Assembly: GCA_003349915.1 (NCBI GenBank)
Contig: QFXE01000020.1
Location: 124,001 to 188,000, forward strand
Reading direction: 5' to 3'
DNA length: 64,000 nucleotides
DNA from: an endosymbiont of Escarpia spicata
GTDB lineage: Bacteria; Pseudomonadota; Gammaproteobacteria; Chromatiales; Chromatiaceae
Part shown: positions 18,979-27,731 of the stretch, piece by piece
Numbering within the stretch: position 1 is the first letter of the stretch
How the letters are laid out: every line of letters begins with the position of its first letter
Notes under the pieces: model-generated
Database searches by the model: none
The model's input: only the letters and a program-made list of their open reading frames with translations
Told to the model about the DNA's origin: nothing
Program-made: the position numbers and the translations under genes

Positions 18979-21267
18979 ATGAATCTGGTCATCGTCGAAT
19001 CACCGGCAAAATCCAAAACCATCGAAAAATATTTGGGAAAGGATTTTGCAGTTCTCGCCTCCTACGGTCACGTCAGGGATCTGATCCCGAAGGAGGGCGC
19101 TGTCGATACCGATCACAACTTCGACATGAAGTACCAGGTGATCGAAAGGAACGAGCGCCACGTTCAGGCGATTTCCAAGGCATTGAAGAAGGCCGACACA
19201 CTCTATCTCGCAACCGATCCGGACCGCGAGGGTGAAGCCATCTCCTGGCACCTTGTGGAACTGCTCAAGGCCAAGGGCAAGCTGAAGAACAAGAGAGTAC
19301 TCCGGGTAGTCTTCAACGAGATCACGAAGAAGGCGGTCAACGATGCCATCGCCAACCCGCGGGAACTCTCCCACGATCTGATCGATGCCCAGCAGGCACG
19401 CCGCGCGCTCGACTACCTGGTGGGCTTCAACCTCTCCCCACTGCTCTGGAAAAAGATACGCCGGGGCCTCTCCGCCGGCCGTGTGCAGAGCCCTGCCCTG
19501 CGCATGATCGTGGAACGGGAGCTGGAGATCGAGGCCTTCAAGGCGGAAGAGTTCTGGACCATCGAGGCCGATACCGAAAAGGACAATCAGACCTTCAGCG
19601 CCAAACTGAGCCACTTCGCGGGCGAGAAACTGGATAAATTCAGCATCACCAACGAAGGCGATGCAAGCAAGACGGAACAGGTTCTGCAGGCCGCCGGCAA
19701 GAACGGCCTGCTGATCACCAAGGTTGAAAAGAAACAGCGCCGCCGCAATCCGGCACCGCCATTCACCACATCCACCCTGCAGCAGGAGGCGGCCCGCAAG
19801 CTCGGGTTTACCACCCAGCGCACCATGCGCGTCGCCCAACAACTCTATGAGGGTGTCGACGTGGGGGAAGGCACCGTCGGCCTGATCACCTATATGCGTA
19901 CCGACTCGGTAAATCTGGCGAACGAAGCGTTGGAGGATTTCCGCGCCTTTATCGCAGAACGCTACGGCAATGACCAGCTACCCAAAGAGGCCCGTCATTT
20001 CAAGACCAAGGCAAAGAACGCCCAGGAGGCCCATGAGGCCATACGCCCCACCGCAGTCGAGCGCGTCCCTCAAGAGATCAAAAATCACCTGAGCAAAGAT
20101 CAGGCACGACTCTACGAATTGATCTGGAAGCGGGCAGTGGCCTGCCAGATGATCCACGCAACCATCCACACCGTCGCGGCAGATCTGCAGTGTGGTGAAG
20201 GCAATATCTTTCGCGCCACCGGCTCCACCATAGCCAAACCCGGCTTTATGGCGGTCTACCTGGAAGGTAAGGACGATGCGGCCAAGGGCGACGGGGACGA
20301 AAAGATGCTGCCACCCCTCATTGAGGGGGAGACGGTGGCGCTCAAGGCGATCCGTCCGGAGCAACACTTTACCGAACCGCCGCCACGTTATGGTGAAGCA
20401 AGCCTGGTAAAGGCCCTGGAAGAGCACGGCATCGGCCGTCCCTCAACCTATGCCTCGATCATCTCCACACTACAGGACCGCGAATACGTCACCCTAGAGA
20501 AGAAACGTTTCCAGCCAACCGATGTCGGCCGGGTAGTCAACAAGTTCCTGACCGACTACTTCACCCGCTACGTTGACTACGATTTCACCGCGAAACTTGA
20601 AGACGAGCTCGACGCCGTATCCCGAGGCGAAGAGGATTGGGTGCCGCTGCTGCAGAAATTTTGGGGGCCTTTCAAGGAGCGTATCGACCATACCCAGGAG
20701 AACGTCAAACGCAGCGACGTTACCCACGAGGCTCTTGACGAGAAGTGTCCGAAGTGTGGAGAACAGCTCTCGATCCGTCTCGGCCGCCACGGTCGATTCA
20801 TCGGCTGCAACAACTATCCGACCTGCGACTACACCCGCGACCTCAACGGCAACGCTGAAGAGCGTGAGGAACCGGAGATCGTGGAGGGGCGCCAGTGTCC
20901 CGAATGCAGCTCGGATCTGGTCATCAAAAAAGGCCGCTACGGCAAGTTCATCGGCTGCACAGGCTATCCCAAGTGCCGCTATATCGAGCCGCTGGAGAAA
21001 CCGGAAGACACCGGCGTCAGTTGTCCCAAGTGCCACAAGGGCACCCTGCTGAAGCGCAAATCACGGCGCGGCAAAATCTTCTACTCCTGCTCCACCTACC
21101 CCGACTGCGACTACGCGATCTGGAACCAGCCGATAGCGGAACCCTGTCCCAAGTGCGGCTGGCCGGTACTGACCATCAAAACCACCAAACGCAATGGCAC
21201 GGAAAAGGTCTGTCCGCAGAAGGAGTGCTCCTTTGCGGAGTCTTACGATCCGCCGTCGGATTCATAA
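18979..21267 (+). CDS. topA: DNA topoisomerase I
   Basis: This type IA topoisomerase relaxes negative supercoils. The 762-residue protein has the N-terminal Toprim domain (VIVESPAKSKTIEKYLG at 4-20, TDPDREGEAISWHL near 81), the active-site tyrosine in ITYMRTDS near 305, and four C-terminal Cys4 zinc-ribbon repeats (starting CPKCGEQL, CPECSSDL, CPKCHKGT and CPKCGWPV). The last ribbon has a variant second half (CPQKECSF). Repeat A begins 13 bases after its stop. Confidence 0.98.
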   Translation: MNLVIVESPAKSKTIEKYLGKDFAVLASYGHVRDLIPKEGAVDTDHNFDMKYQVIERNERHVQAISKALKKADTLYLATDPDREGEAISWHLVELLKAKGKLKNKRVLRVVFNEITKKAVNDAIANPRELSHDLIDAQQARRALDYLVGFNLSPLLWKKIRRGLSAGRVQSPALRMIVERELEIEAFKAEEFWTIEADTEKDNQTFSAKLSHFAGEKLDKFSITNEGDASKTEQVLQAAGKNGLLITKVEKKQRRRNPAPPFTTSTLQQEAARKLGFTTQRTMRVAQQLYEGVDVGEGTVGLITYMRTDSVNLANEALEDFRAFIAERYGNDQLPKEARHFKTKAKNAQEAHEAIRPTAVERVPQEIKNHLSKDQARLYELIWKRAVACQMIHATIHTVAADLQCGEGNIFRATGSTIAKPGFMAVYLEGKDDAAKGDGDEKMLPPLIEGETVALKAIRPEQHFTEPPPRYGEASLVKALEEHGIGRPSTYASIISTLQDREYVTLEKKRFQPTDVGRVVNKFLTDYFTRYVDYDFTAKLEDELDAVSRGEEDWVPLLQKFWGPFKERIDHTQENVKRSDVTHEALDEKCPKCGEQLSIRLGRHGRFIGCNNYPTCDYTRDLNGNAEEREEPEIVEGRQCPECSSDLVIKKGRYGKFIGCTGYPKCRYIEPLEKPEDTGVSCPKCHKGTLLKRKSRRGKIFYSCSTYPDCDYAIWNQPIAEPCPKCGWPVLTIKTTKRNGTEKVCPQKECSFAESYDPPSDS

Positions 21268-21279
21268 AAAATAGGATTT

Positions 21280-21357
21280 GTAGGGTGCGCCATGCGCACC
21301 AAAACTAGCCATATTCACGGTACGCACGCCCATCATGGTGCGCACAGCACACCCGAC
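21280..21357. repeat. Palindromic repeat, family A, copy 2
   Basis: It begins GTAGGGTGCGCCATGCGCACC and ends with a decayed right edge (CACACCCGAC where other copies have GCGCACCCTAC). It directly follows topA and could form its terminator hairpin. Confidence 0.85.
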
Positions 21358-21394
21358 AGCCTTGGTTGGATCCGTAATTATCACATTGAAAGAC

Positions 21395-21436
21395 AGCACT
21401 AGGCCGGTTCAATCGCAGCGGAACCGGCCTAGTGCT
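21395..21436. repeat. Perfect 16-bp inverted repeat, loop-conserved palindrome family C
   Basis: AGCACTAGGCCGGTTC (21395-21410) and its exact complement (21421-21436) flank the 10-nt loop AATCGCAGCG. The loop resembles the AAGCGCAGCG loop of the element at 52708-52733, while the stem matches the element at 52750-52775. Confidence 0.9.
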
Positions 21437-21451
21437 GCTCAACCTCAGATC

Positions 21452-21477
21452 GCCCGATCCGCTACGCTTGATCGGGC
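21452..21477. repeat. Loop-conserved palindrome family C
   Basis: GCCCGATC and GATCGGGC (8 bp, perfect) flank the loop CGCTACGCTT, and CCTAC follows on the right edge. The loop is identical to that of 52750-52775 although the stem differs. On the minus strand the loop supplies the TAG stop of the truncated esterase. Confidence 0.9.
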
Positions 21478-21818
21478 CTACATCCACGCAATGCTTCATA
21501 AATGGCGGCTACGATCTCCAGCACTTCCGCCATATGCTCAAAGGTGTGGCTGCCGCCATCGAACAGCGCCACCCTGCCAATCCCCGCATAGATCGATTCG
21601 GCGATTCGGTAGTCGAACAGCTCATCCCTCTTTTTCTGACGTAGAGCATCCTCCAGCACCACCGAGAGGGTTGTAATCGCCGCCTCCGGCCGGTGAGCGG
21701 GATAGGTGGGGCTGACCACCACAATCGGATAGAGTCCCTCTCTGAATACCGTCGCTTTGCCGGAACTGCCCGCGCTGTTGAGTCCATGAAGATAGAGAAT
21801 CACGCTGTGTCCACTCAT
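21462..21818 (-). pseudogene. YqiA/UPF0227-like esterase with its centre deleted
   Basis: From ATG 21818 the 118-residue frame starts MSGHSVILYLHGLNSAGS, the N-terminus of YqiA-type alpha/beta hydrolases. It ends with DELFDYRIAESIYAG and FDGGSHTFEHM, which matches the C-terminal Asp and His part. The central 70-80 residues expected between them, including the GxSxGG nucleophile motif, are absent; the join falls near residue 66 (ALRQKKRDELFDYR). The last residues and stop codon come from the adjacent palindrome. It is probably inactive, although the frame is still open. Confidence 0.7.
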
Positions 21819-21896
21819 CCACACCCACCATCTCCACAGAGTAGCAACAAAAGTTGAAATACTCCTGCCCATCCATACAATACGCCACAGAAACGG

Positions 21897-22068
21897 TGCC
21901 CTAAGCGTCCAGCATGCGAAGGGTTAAAAGGGAACAGGGTGAGCAAACCATCGCAAAACCCTGGCTGTCCCCGCAACTGTAGGTGAGGAGCGTCTCCCGA
22001 CGACACCACTGGATTAAGGTCCGGGAAGGTGGGAAGACGCATCGATCCACGAGCCAGGAAACCTGCCG
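21897..22068 (+). promoter_or_regulatory. Cobalamin riboswitch aptamer ahead of btuB
   Basis: Conserved pieces occur in order: AAGGGTTAAAAGGGAACAGGG near 21918, a GGCTGTCCCCGCAACTGTAGG segment near 21963, and the B12 box AGCCAGGAAACCTGCC at 22052-22067. Binding of adenosyl- or methylcobalamin should repress the btuBFCD transcript. The aptamer starts soon after the truncated esterase's start on the opposite strand. Confidence 0.93.
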
Positions 22069-22070
22069 TT

Positions 22071-22135
22071 TCTGCGTCGCATGACCACTGAACGGGGCAT
22101 TCAGTGGGGCGGAAACCCGCTGGTCGACGCAAGAA
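22071..22135 (+). promoter_or_regulatory. Structured expression platform after the cobalamin aptamer
   Basis: An outer stem TGCGTCG (22073-22079) / CGACGCA (22125-22131) encloses a perfect 8-bp hairpin CCACTGAA/TTCAGTGG (22085-22107) and a GCGG/CCGC hairpin. No U-run follows, so this is not an ordinary terminator. The btuB ribosome binding site is about 105 bases further on. The control mechanism cannot be read directly from the sequence. Confidence 0.55.
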
Positions 22136-22252
22136 GTTTGAAGCTTCTATCGTCGATGTGTATACAAGCAGGCTCTTTTTCCGGTGTTTCTGCCAGGGAT
22201 AGACGCCCGCCGCACATCTCCCGTTTATCGCTACGATCCACGGAGATCTTTC

Positions 22253-24106
22253 ATGCATAGCCTATTGGAGAGAAAAACTCTTCTATCCATCGCCATCAGT
22301 TTCTCACTCACCATCTCAACCGCACTGGCGGAGAGTACCCAGAAACTCAGTGACATCAATGTCACCGCCACCCGCACCGCCCGCACTGTCGATGACACCC
22401 TGGCCCCGGTGGAGATTTTCACCCGCCAGCAGATCGAGCGCAGCCAGGCGAAAGATCTGATTGGTCTGCTTACAGGCCGCGCGGGCCTCGACCTGCCCAT
22501 CGCCGGCGGATACGGCCAAACCACCAACCTCTACCTGCGCGGCACAGGCTCAAATCAGACCCTGGTGCTCATCGACGGGGTTAGGGTTGGGGAGATTGTC
22601 ACCAGTATCCCTGCTCTGCAGAAGTTGCCCCTGGCGCAGATCGATCGCATCGAGGTTGTACGTGGCCCCAGATCCAGCCTTTATGGTGCCGATGCCATCG
22701 GCGGCGTAATCCAGATCTTCACCCGTCAGGGCGAGCCAGGCATAAACCCCAGCGCCGTCGCCGCCTTCGGCACCAACAATACAATCGACCTCTCCGCCAA
22801 CCTTTCAGGCGGCAGCAAGCGTACCCGTTTCAACCTGAACGCCAGCCACTTCAAAACCGATGGCATCAACGCCATCAAATTGAACAATCCCGATAGTGAC
22901 GGCTATCGTAACGACTCACTGGGGGGATCATTCAGCCATGCTTTTGACGGCGGGCAGAAGCTTAACCTCCAGTTCATGCATGCCCAGGGTGAAACCACCT
23001 ATGATGGTTTCGATCCCACCGCTGACTACCGTGAGGATTTCGTCCAGCAGACGCTGAACGGAAAGTTCACTTTCATGCCGATGGAGGCTTGGGACATCAC
23101 CCTCTCCGCCGGGGAAAGCCGGGACGAGTCAGACAACTATACCAACGACCTGCCTGCCGGGGAGTTCAACACCCGGCGACTGCAAGCCTTCTGGCAGAAC
23201 GACATCTATCTTGCCGATGACCAAATCATCACCGCCGGGCTCGACTATCTGCGCGACGAGTTGGAGAGCCGCGTCCAGTTTGCCGAGACCCGGCGCGACA
23301 ACAAAGCGGCCTTCGCCCAGTACCAGGGCGTCTTTGGCGCTTTCAGCCTGACCGCGGGCGCCCGCCGCGACGATAACGAAGCCTTCGGCAGCCACACTAC
23401 CGGCAATGTCGCCGTCGGCTACGAACTCACCGACAGCATCCGCACAACTGCCGCTTTCGGCACTGGATTCAAGGCCCCTGACTTCAGTCAACTCTACTGG
23501 CCCTTCTCCTTCGGCTTCCAGGGCAACCCTGACCTGAAACCTGAAGAGTCAAAAAATATTGAGCTGGGCCTGAAAGGCAGCCACGGCTGGGGCGGCTGGT
23601 CATTCAACCTTTTCCAGAACGATATCGAAAACCTGATCCAGAATGTGTTCGACCCGGTCACTTTTCTGCTGCAACCTGAGAATGTGGCGCAGGCCCGCAT
23701 CCGCGGCCTGGAGACCAGCCTTGATACCCGCCTTGCCGACTGGGATCTCTCCGGCAGCCTGACCCTGCTCGACCCACGGGACCGCGATACCGATGAGGTG
23801 CTGCTGCGCCGCGCACGAAAGACCCTGCGGCTGGATGCCGACCGTCAGTTTGGTGCGAGCGGGGTCGGCATGTCTCTCATCGCCCAGGACAGCCGCTCCG
23901 ATCAGGATTTTTCCACTTGGCCTGCCCAAACGGTGGATCTGGCGGGTTATGCATTGGTCGATCTGCGCGCCAGCCACCGCCTGAGCAAAGAGTGGATTGT
24001 ACGCGGGCAGATAAAAAACCTGCTCGACAAGGAGTACGAAACAGTCAAGACCTACAACTCACTGGGGCGTGAAGTGTTTCTCTCCATCGCCTATGCGCCA
24101 AAGTAG
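22253..24106 (+). CDS. btuB: TonB-dependent vitamin B12 outer-membrane receptor
   Basis: This 617-residue outer-membrane barrel imports cobalamin with energy from TonB. The signal peptide (LLSIAISFSLTISTALA) is followed by a plug domain: a TonB-box-like LSDINVTATR, then GLDLPIAGGYGQ, NLYLRGTGSNQTLVLIDGVR and IDRIEVVRGPRSSLYGADA. The barrel ends in a C-terminal segment finishing FLSIAYAPK. The start is ATG 22253, preceded by GGAG, not the earlier in-frame GTG. Its riboswitch and the following btuFCD genes support cobalamin as the substrate. Confidence 0.94.
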   Translation: MHSLLERKTLLSIAISFSLTISTALAESTQKLSDINVTATRTARTVDDTLAPVEIFTRQQIERSQAKDLIGLLTGRAGLDLPIAGGYGQTTNLYLRGTGSNQTLVLIDGVRVGEIVTSIPALQKLPLAQIDRIEVVRGPRSSLYGADAIGGVIQIFTRQGEPGINPSAVAAFGTNNTIDLSANLSGGSKRTRFNLNASHFKTDGINAIKLNNPDSDGYRNDSLGGSFSHAFDGGQKLNLQFMHAQGETTYDGFDPTADYREDFVQQTLNGKFTFMPMEAWDITLSAGESRDESDNYTNDLPAGEFNTRRLQAFWQNDIYLADDQIITAGLDYLRDELESRVQFAETRRDNKAAFAQYQGVFGAFSLTAGARRDDNEAFGSHTTGNVAVGYELTDSIRTTAAFGTGFKAPDFSQLYWPFSFGFQGNPDLKPEESKNIELGLKGSHGWGGWSFNLFQNDIENLIQNVFDPVTFLLQPENVAQARIRGLETSLDTRLADWDLSGSLTLLDPRDRDTDEVLLRRARKTLRLDADRQFGASGVGMSLIAQDSRSDQDFSTWPAQTVDLAGYALVDLRASHRLSKEWIVRGQIKNLLDKEYETVKTYNSLGREVFLSIAYAPK

Positions 24107-24141
24107 GGGCATCCAGGCTAAAGTGTGGAACTGCACTTAAT

Positions 24142-24295
24142 GTAGGTCGGATTAGATGCGCGCTGGCACTATACTGGAATCTGGCATCCTGCTTTTGTGC
24201 GCGATGTAATCCGACAAAACAGCGTCGGGTTACGATGCGCAGCAAACACGTCCCAAAGCCCAGGCTTGGTGCAATGCGCATCTAACCCGACCTAC
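24142..24295. repeat. Composite double-palindrome repeat, family B, copy 1
   Basis: The 154-bp element is edged by GTAGGTCGG and CCGACCTAC and consists of two palindromes. The left one is GTCGGATTA...TAATCCGAC and the right one GTCGGGTTACGATGCGC...GCGCATCTAACCCGAC, joined by an AAAACAGC spacer. Copies lie at 37705-37857 and 48606-48780, with a diverged relative at 43879-43962. It sits between btuB and btuF. Confidence 0.92.
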
Positions 24296-24367
24296 GTCTT
24301 TCTTGCTTTCACAGCAGAATACAAGCTTCCCATTGCGCTCCCGGCTTTTTTGACCGAGGCTATCGCC

Positions 24368-25207
24368 ATGTCCCCGCTACGCCCGATCCTGCTTCTCCTC
24401 TCACTGCTGACAGTTGCAGGATGGGTGCATGGGACGGATACGCCGCCCTCCCGAGTCGTATCCATCAACCTCTGCACCGACCAGTTGCTGCTGATGCTGG
24501 CCGATGCGGATCAGATCGCCTCGGTCAGCTACCTTTCACTGCAGCCAGAGAGTTCATTTGTTGCCGAGGAGGCAAAACGATACCCGGTCAATCACGCCCG
24601 CCCCGAGGAGTTGCTGGCTCTCAACCCCGACCTGATCCTCACCGTTGAATTCACCGACAGGCAACTGCTCGGACTGCTTGAAAAGCTCGGCTACCGGGTA
24701 GCGCAGCTTCCCATGCCCACCAGTATCGACGGTATCGAAAACAATATCCGGCGTTTGGCTGAATTGTTGGGACAACCTGCCCGCGGGGCGGCCCTCATCC
24801 ATGAGATGCGATCGGCGCTGTCGCAGATACCTCCCCAACCCGCCAACCAGAGACCCAAGGCCCTCTTCTACCAGCCACGGGGTTATACCAGCGGTAACGA
24901 CACCTTGCAGAATGAAGCCCTGGCACTGGCAGGCTGGTCCAACCTGGCCACCAAACTAGACATCAGCGGTTACAGCAGCATCGACCTCGAGAGTCTGCTG
25001 CTCGGGCAACCCGATCAAATCTTCACCTCGACCTACACAGGGGAAACCCGCTCACTAGCCCAGAGACAACTGCATCATCCTGCACTGCGCCGCATCACCC
25101 ACAACCGCCCCATCATTGAGATCCCTTTCAAATACTGGATCTGTGGCGGGCCGATGATTGCCGATGCGGTGGCTGAACTGCATGCCGCGCTGCCGAAGAA
25201 ACAGTGA
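24368..25207 (+). CDS. btuF: Periplasmic cobalamin-binding protein of the BtuFCD importer
   Basis: This 279-residue member of the periplasmic binding protein family of vitamin B12 and siderophore importers has a signal peptide (LLLLSLLTVAGWVHG). The mature start is RVVSINLCTDQLLLMLAD, followed by a RPEELLALNPDLILT segment and a C-terminal lobe ending with the GGPMIADAVAEL pattern. ATG 24368 is chosen; the longer frame would begin inside repeat B. It overlaps btuC by 1-4 bases. A heme or iron-chelate role is possible in this family, but the riboswitch favours B12. Confidence 0.9.
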   Translation: MSPLRPILLLLSLLTVAGWVHGTDTPPSRVVSINLCTDQLLLMLADADQIASVSYLSLQPESSFVAEEAKRYPVNHARPEELLALNPDLILTVEFTDRQLLGLLEKLGYRVAQLPMPTSIDGIENNIRRLAELLGQPARGAALIHEMRSALSQIPPQPANQRPKALFYQPRGYTSGNDTLQNEALALAGWSNLATKLDISGYSSIDLESLLLGQPDQIFTSTYTGETRSLAQRQLHHPALRRITHNRPIIEIPFKYWICGGPMIADAVAELHAALPKKQ

Positions 25208-26208
25208 TGTTGGGGGAGATAAGACAATCCCGGCTGCTCGGACTGCTTTGTGCGATCGCGGGCAGCCTGTTTCTATTCTCACTGCTCTTCGGCAGCCAGG
25301 CGATCCCGGTTTTCCAGGCACTGCAGGAGACGTTTGATGACACCAGCAGCGTACTGGCATTGATCCTGACCGAAGTGCGTCTGCCCCGCGCGCTGATCGC
25401 GCTTTTCGCCGGGGCCACCCTGGGACTTTGCGGCGCCGCCATGCAGGCCATGCTGCGCAATCCCCTGGCAAGCCCAGGACTCATCGGCAGTGCCAGCGGC
25501 GCTGCCCTTGGAGCGGTTATCGCGCTCTACTTCGGCAGTGCCGCACTCTCCCAGTTCAGCCTGCCTATCGGTGGTATCCTGGGATCACTCGGCGCCACCC
25601 TGCTGGTCTATCTGCTGGCAGGACGCAACGCCGGCACCCTCACCCTGATCCTCGCCGGTGTTGCGATCAACTCGCTGGCGTTGGCGCTCATCTCCCTGCT
25701 GCTCAATCTCGCCCCCAGCCCCTATGCAGTGCGGGAGATCGTGCTTTGGATGATGGGTTCACTGAGCAACAGCAGCATGGATAATTTCTGGATCATGCTC
25801 CCAGGCACCCTGCTGGGCTGGGTGCTGCTGTTGCGTGTCGGCCGGGCGCTGGATGCCCTGACACTGGGAGAGGAGACGGCCCAATCTATGGGTATAGATC
25901 TGCCCCGCCTGCGCTGGCGCATCTTTCTCGCCGTGGCACTGGCGGTGGGCTCGGCGGTTTCCGTTACCGGCGCCATCGGCTTTATCGGCCTGGTGGTGCC
26001 CCACATGCTGCGCCCATTCGTCGGCTATCAACCCGGCAGACTGCTTGCCACCAGCGCCTTGGGGGGTGCCATCCTGCTGCTTGCGGCCGACATCCTGGTA
26101 CGCCTGCTACCCGCGCAGACAGAGATCAAGGTGGGCGTCGTCACCGCACTGGTGGGGGCGCCCTTTTTTCTCTACCTCATCATCAAGAGCAGGCGGTATA
26201 TCCAATGA
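25207..26208 (+). CDS. btuC: Cobalamin ABC transporter permease (FecCD family)
   Basis: This inner-membrane protein of 333 residues has about ten hydrophobic segments. Family motifs are EVRLPRALIALFAGATLGLCG near 58, NPLASPGLIG near 88 and GAIGFIGLVVPHMLRP near 258, where BtuC contacts the ATPase. The ATG at 25207 overlaps the btuF stop (TGATG); a GTG three bases upstream is the alternative. It overlaps btuD by 4 bases. Confidence 0.94.
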   Translation: MLGEIRQSRLLGLLCAIAGSLFLFSLLFGSQAIPVFQALQETFDDTSSVLALILTEVRLPRALIALFAGATLGLCGAAMQAMLRNPLASPGLIGSASGAALGAVIALYFGSAALSQFSLPIGGILGSLGATLLVYLLAGRNAGTLTLILAGVAINSLALALISLLLNLAPSPYAVREIVLWMMGSLSNSSMDNFWIMLPGTLLGWVLLLRVGRALDALTLGEETAQSMGIDLPRLRWRIFLAVALAVGSAVSVTGAIGFIGLVVPHMLRPFVGYQPGRLLATSALGGAILLLAADILVRLLPAQTEIKVGVVTALVGAPFFLYLIIKSRRYIQ

Positions 26209-26987
26209 GTCTGCTTCGCGGAACAGCTCTCTCTCTCAGCATCGGCGATCAACCGATCCTTGAGGCCGTGGACATTGAACTGAAAAAGGGGGAGATACTC
26301 GGTCTGATCGGCCCCAACGGTGCGGGCAAAAGCAGCCTGCTGCGTTGTCTTGCCGGATCGGTCCGGACTGATAGCGGAGTGCTTCAACTTGGCCAACAGC
26401 GCTTCGTAGACATTCCGCGAAATGAACGGGCCAGACGTATCGCCTATCTGCCCCAGCAGACCGAGGTCCACTGGCCGCTCTCCGTGACCCGCATCATCGA
26501 ATTGGGCCGCATTCCCCACCTCGAACCCTGGGGCAAACTTTCCGAACGGGATCAACAGGTAATCGAAAGCGTCATCGCGGATGCTGACCTGCTGCCATTC
26601 CGTCACCGTCCCTTCAACACACTCTCCGGCGGAGAGCGCGCCAGGGTACTGCTGGCCAGGGCACTCGCTGCAGAACCGGAGATCCTACTCGCCGACGAAC
26701 CCGTAGCCGCGCTCGATCCGGCACACCAACTCGATGTCATGGAGATGCTTGCGGAGCACTGTTCACGAGGCAATGCCGCAATCGTGGTATTACACGACTT
26801 GCGGCTCGCCGCCCACTTCTGCCAGCGGCTGCAACTTCTGCATCAGGGATGCACGCTTGCCGTCGGGAAACTGGGAGAGGTGCTCACCCCGGACAATTTA
26901 GAGAACGCCTACCAGATCCATCTGCCCGATACACAAAGCGCCATCGACACCCTGCTCAATATCACCTGGAGCCGGATCAAAAAATAG
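26205..26987 (+). CDS. btuD: Cobalamin ABC transporter ATPase
   Basis: This 260-residue ABC ATPase powers BtuC. Walker A GPNGAGKSSLL is near residue 37, the Q-loop LPQQT near 83, the signature LSGGERAR near 141, Walker B ILLADEPVAALD near 161 and the switch His in VLHDLR near 195. It is joined to btuC by an ATGA overlap and closes the importer operon. A convergent small gene ends 10 bases after its stop. Confidence 0.95.
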   Translation: MSLLRGTALSLSIGDQPILEAVDIELKKGEILGLIGPNGAGKSSLLRCLAGSVRTDSGVLQLGQQRFVDIPRNERARRIAYLPQQTEVHWPLSVTRIIELGRIPHLEPWGKLSERDQQVIESVIADADLLPFRHRPFNTLSGGERARVLLARALAAEPEILLADEPVAALDPAHQLDVMEMLAEHCSRGNAAIVVLHDLRLAAHFCQRLQLLHQGCTLAVGKLGEVLTPDNLENAYQIHLPDTQSAIDTLLNITWSRIKK

Positions 26988-26996
26988 CCTATTTCA

Positions 26997-27218
26997 TCAC
27001 GGCTTGAAAATGGCCCGTGCAACAAAAAAGGTCAGCGCGCTGGCAAACACCATCGCCATGAGTAACAGAGGCCAGATGGCCGGAACCAACTCCCATCCCG
27101 TCGCCATCATAATCCATTGTCCTTCGCCCGCACTCTCGGAGAGGGCGAACTGTTCCACCACAGAATCGCTGTAGATCAGCAAAAGGGCGATCAGGGAAAA
27201 GTAGATGGCGTAACACAT
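26997..27218 (-). CDS. Small two-helix membrane protein of unknown function
   Basis: This 73-residue frame has an AGGAG ribosome binding site 9 bases before the ATG at 27218. There are two hydrophobic helices, IYFSLIALLLIYS near residues 5-17 and a long LVPAIWPLLLMAMVFASALTFFVA near 43-66, joined by an acidic loop. No family was recognised. It converges on btuD. The first 11 codons of the longer frame lie in non-conserved-looking sequence and are left out. Confidence 0.55.
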   Translation of the reverse strand: MCYAIYFSLIALLLIYSDSVVEQFALSESAGEGQWIMMATGWELVPAIWPLLLMAMVFASALTFFVARAIFKP

Positions 27219-27240
27219 GGGCGGGCTCCTGCTAGTATTC

Positions 27241-27263
27241 ATGGTGCGCACGGCACACCCTAC
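27241..27263. repeat. Right half of palindromic repeat family A
   Basis: Only GGTGCGCACGGCACACCCTAC is present, corresponding to the right arm of the full copies. The left arm is missing, so this copy cannot form the usual hairpin. Confidence 0.75.
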
Positions 27264-27364
27264 ATCTTGGGTTCTGAACCCATAATCCAGTAAACAGGAT
27301 CAATATCCGATGATTATCATCAATCCAGCTTATTAAGTCATCGGGTGATGATACTGCGCATTGC

Positions 27365-27418
27365 GTAGGAGCCGCGCCTCGCCGCGAATGTGCGTTCGCC
27401 GTGAGGCGCGGCTCCTAC
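27365..27418. repeat. Perfect 16-bp inverted repeat with GTAGG/CCTAC edges
   Basis: GTAGGAGCCGCGCCTC (27365-27380) and its exact complement (27403-27418) enclose a 22-nt loop that is itself GC-rich (CCGCGAA, TTCGCCG). It lies just downstream of the zinc-ribbon gene on the opposite strand and may end that minus-strand transcript. The rest of 27264-27364 holds nothing I recognise. Confidence 0.92.
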
Positions 27419-27431
27419 GAGGATAAACCGC

Positions 27432-27731
27432 CTATTTAAAAAGATCCTCTGCGGCGCTCAGCATGTCACCTCCTGAAGTTGTTGTAACGCCGTCATAAGC
27501 CGCTTCCCAAGGCTCAAAATAGTCACAGAAATTTGGCCGCTCTTTGTCGGTCACCCGCTCGGCAACAGGTTCCCGGCAATCATTGGCCAAACCGGGTTTG
27601 TAGTAGCGGCAGTTTTTACAGGCATGGGTCGCCTTGCTGCAATCCGGACAACGCGCTTCACGGCTGAAATCTGCCCCCTTAAGGATTTGTCCACAATTCC
27701 AGCAACGACCCTGCCAGTTCTCTCTTGTCAT
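27432..27731 (-). CDS. Cysteine-rich zinc-ribbon protein
   Basis: This 99-residue cytoplasmic protein contains paired cysteine motifs CWNC (residues 10-13), CPDC (28-31) and CKNC (38-41), then C52 in NDCREP and C69 in FCDYF, which suggests one or two zinc sites. The segment NDCREPVAERVTDKERPNFC is the recognisable part of a conserved but uncharacterised proteobacterial family. It overlaps the RND transporter gene by 4 bases (ATGA), so the two are probably translated together. Confidence 0.7.
   Translation of the reverse strand: MTRENWQGRCWNCGQILKGADFSREARCPDCSKATHACKNCRYYKPGLANDCREPVAERVTDKERPNFCDYFEPWEAAYDGVTTTSGGDMLSAAEDLFK

Noticed and set aside
24197-24367. Longer N-terminus of btuF
   Set aside because: It starts inside repeat B and precedes a good signal peptide beginning at ATG 24368.
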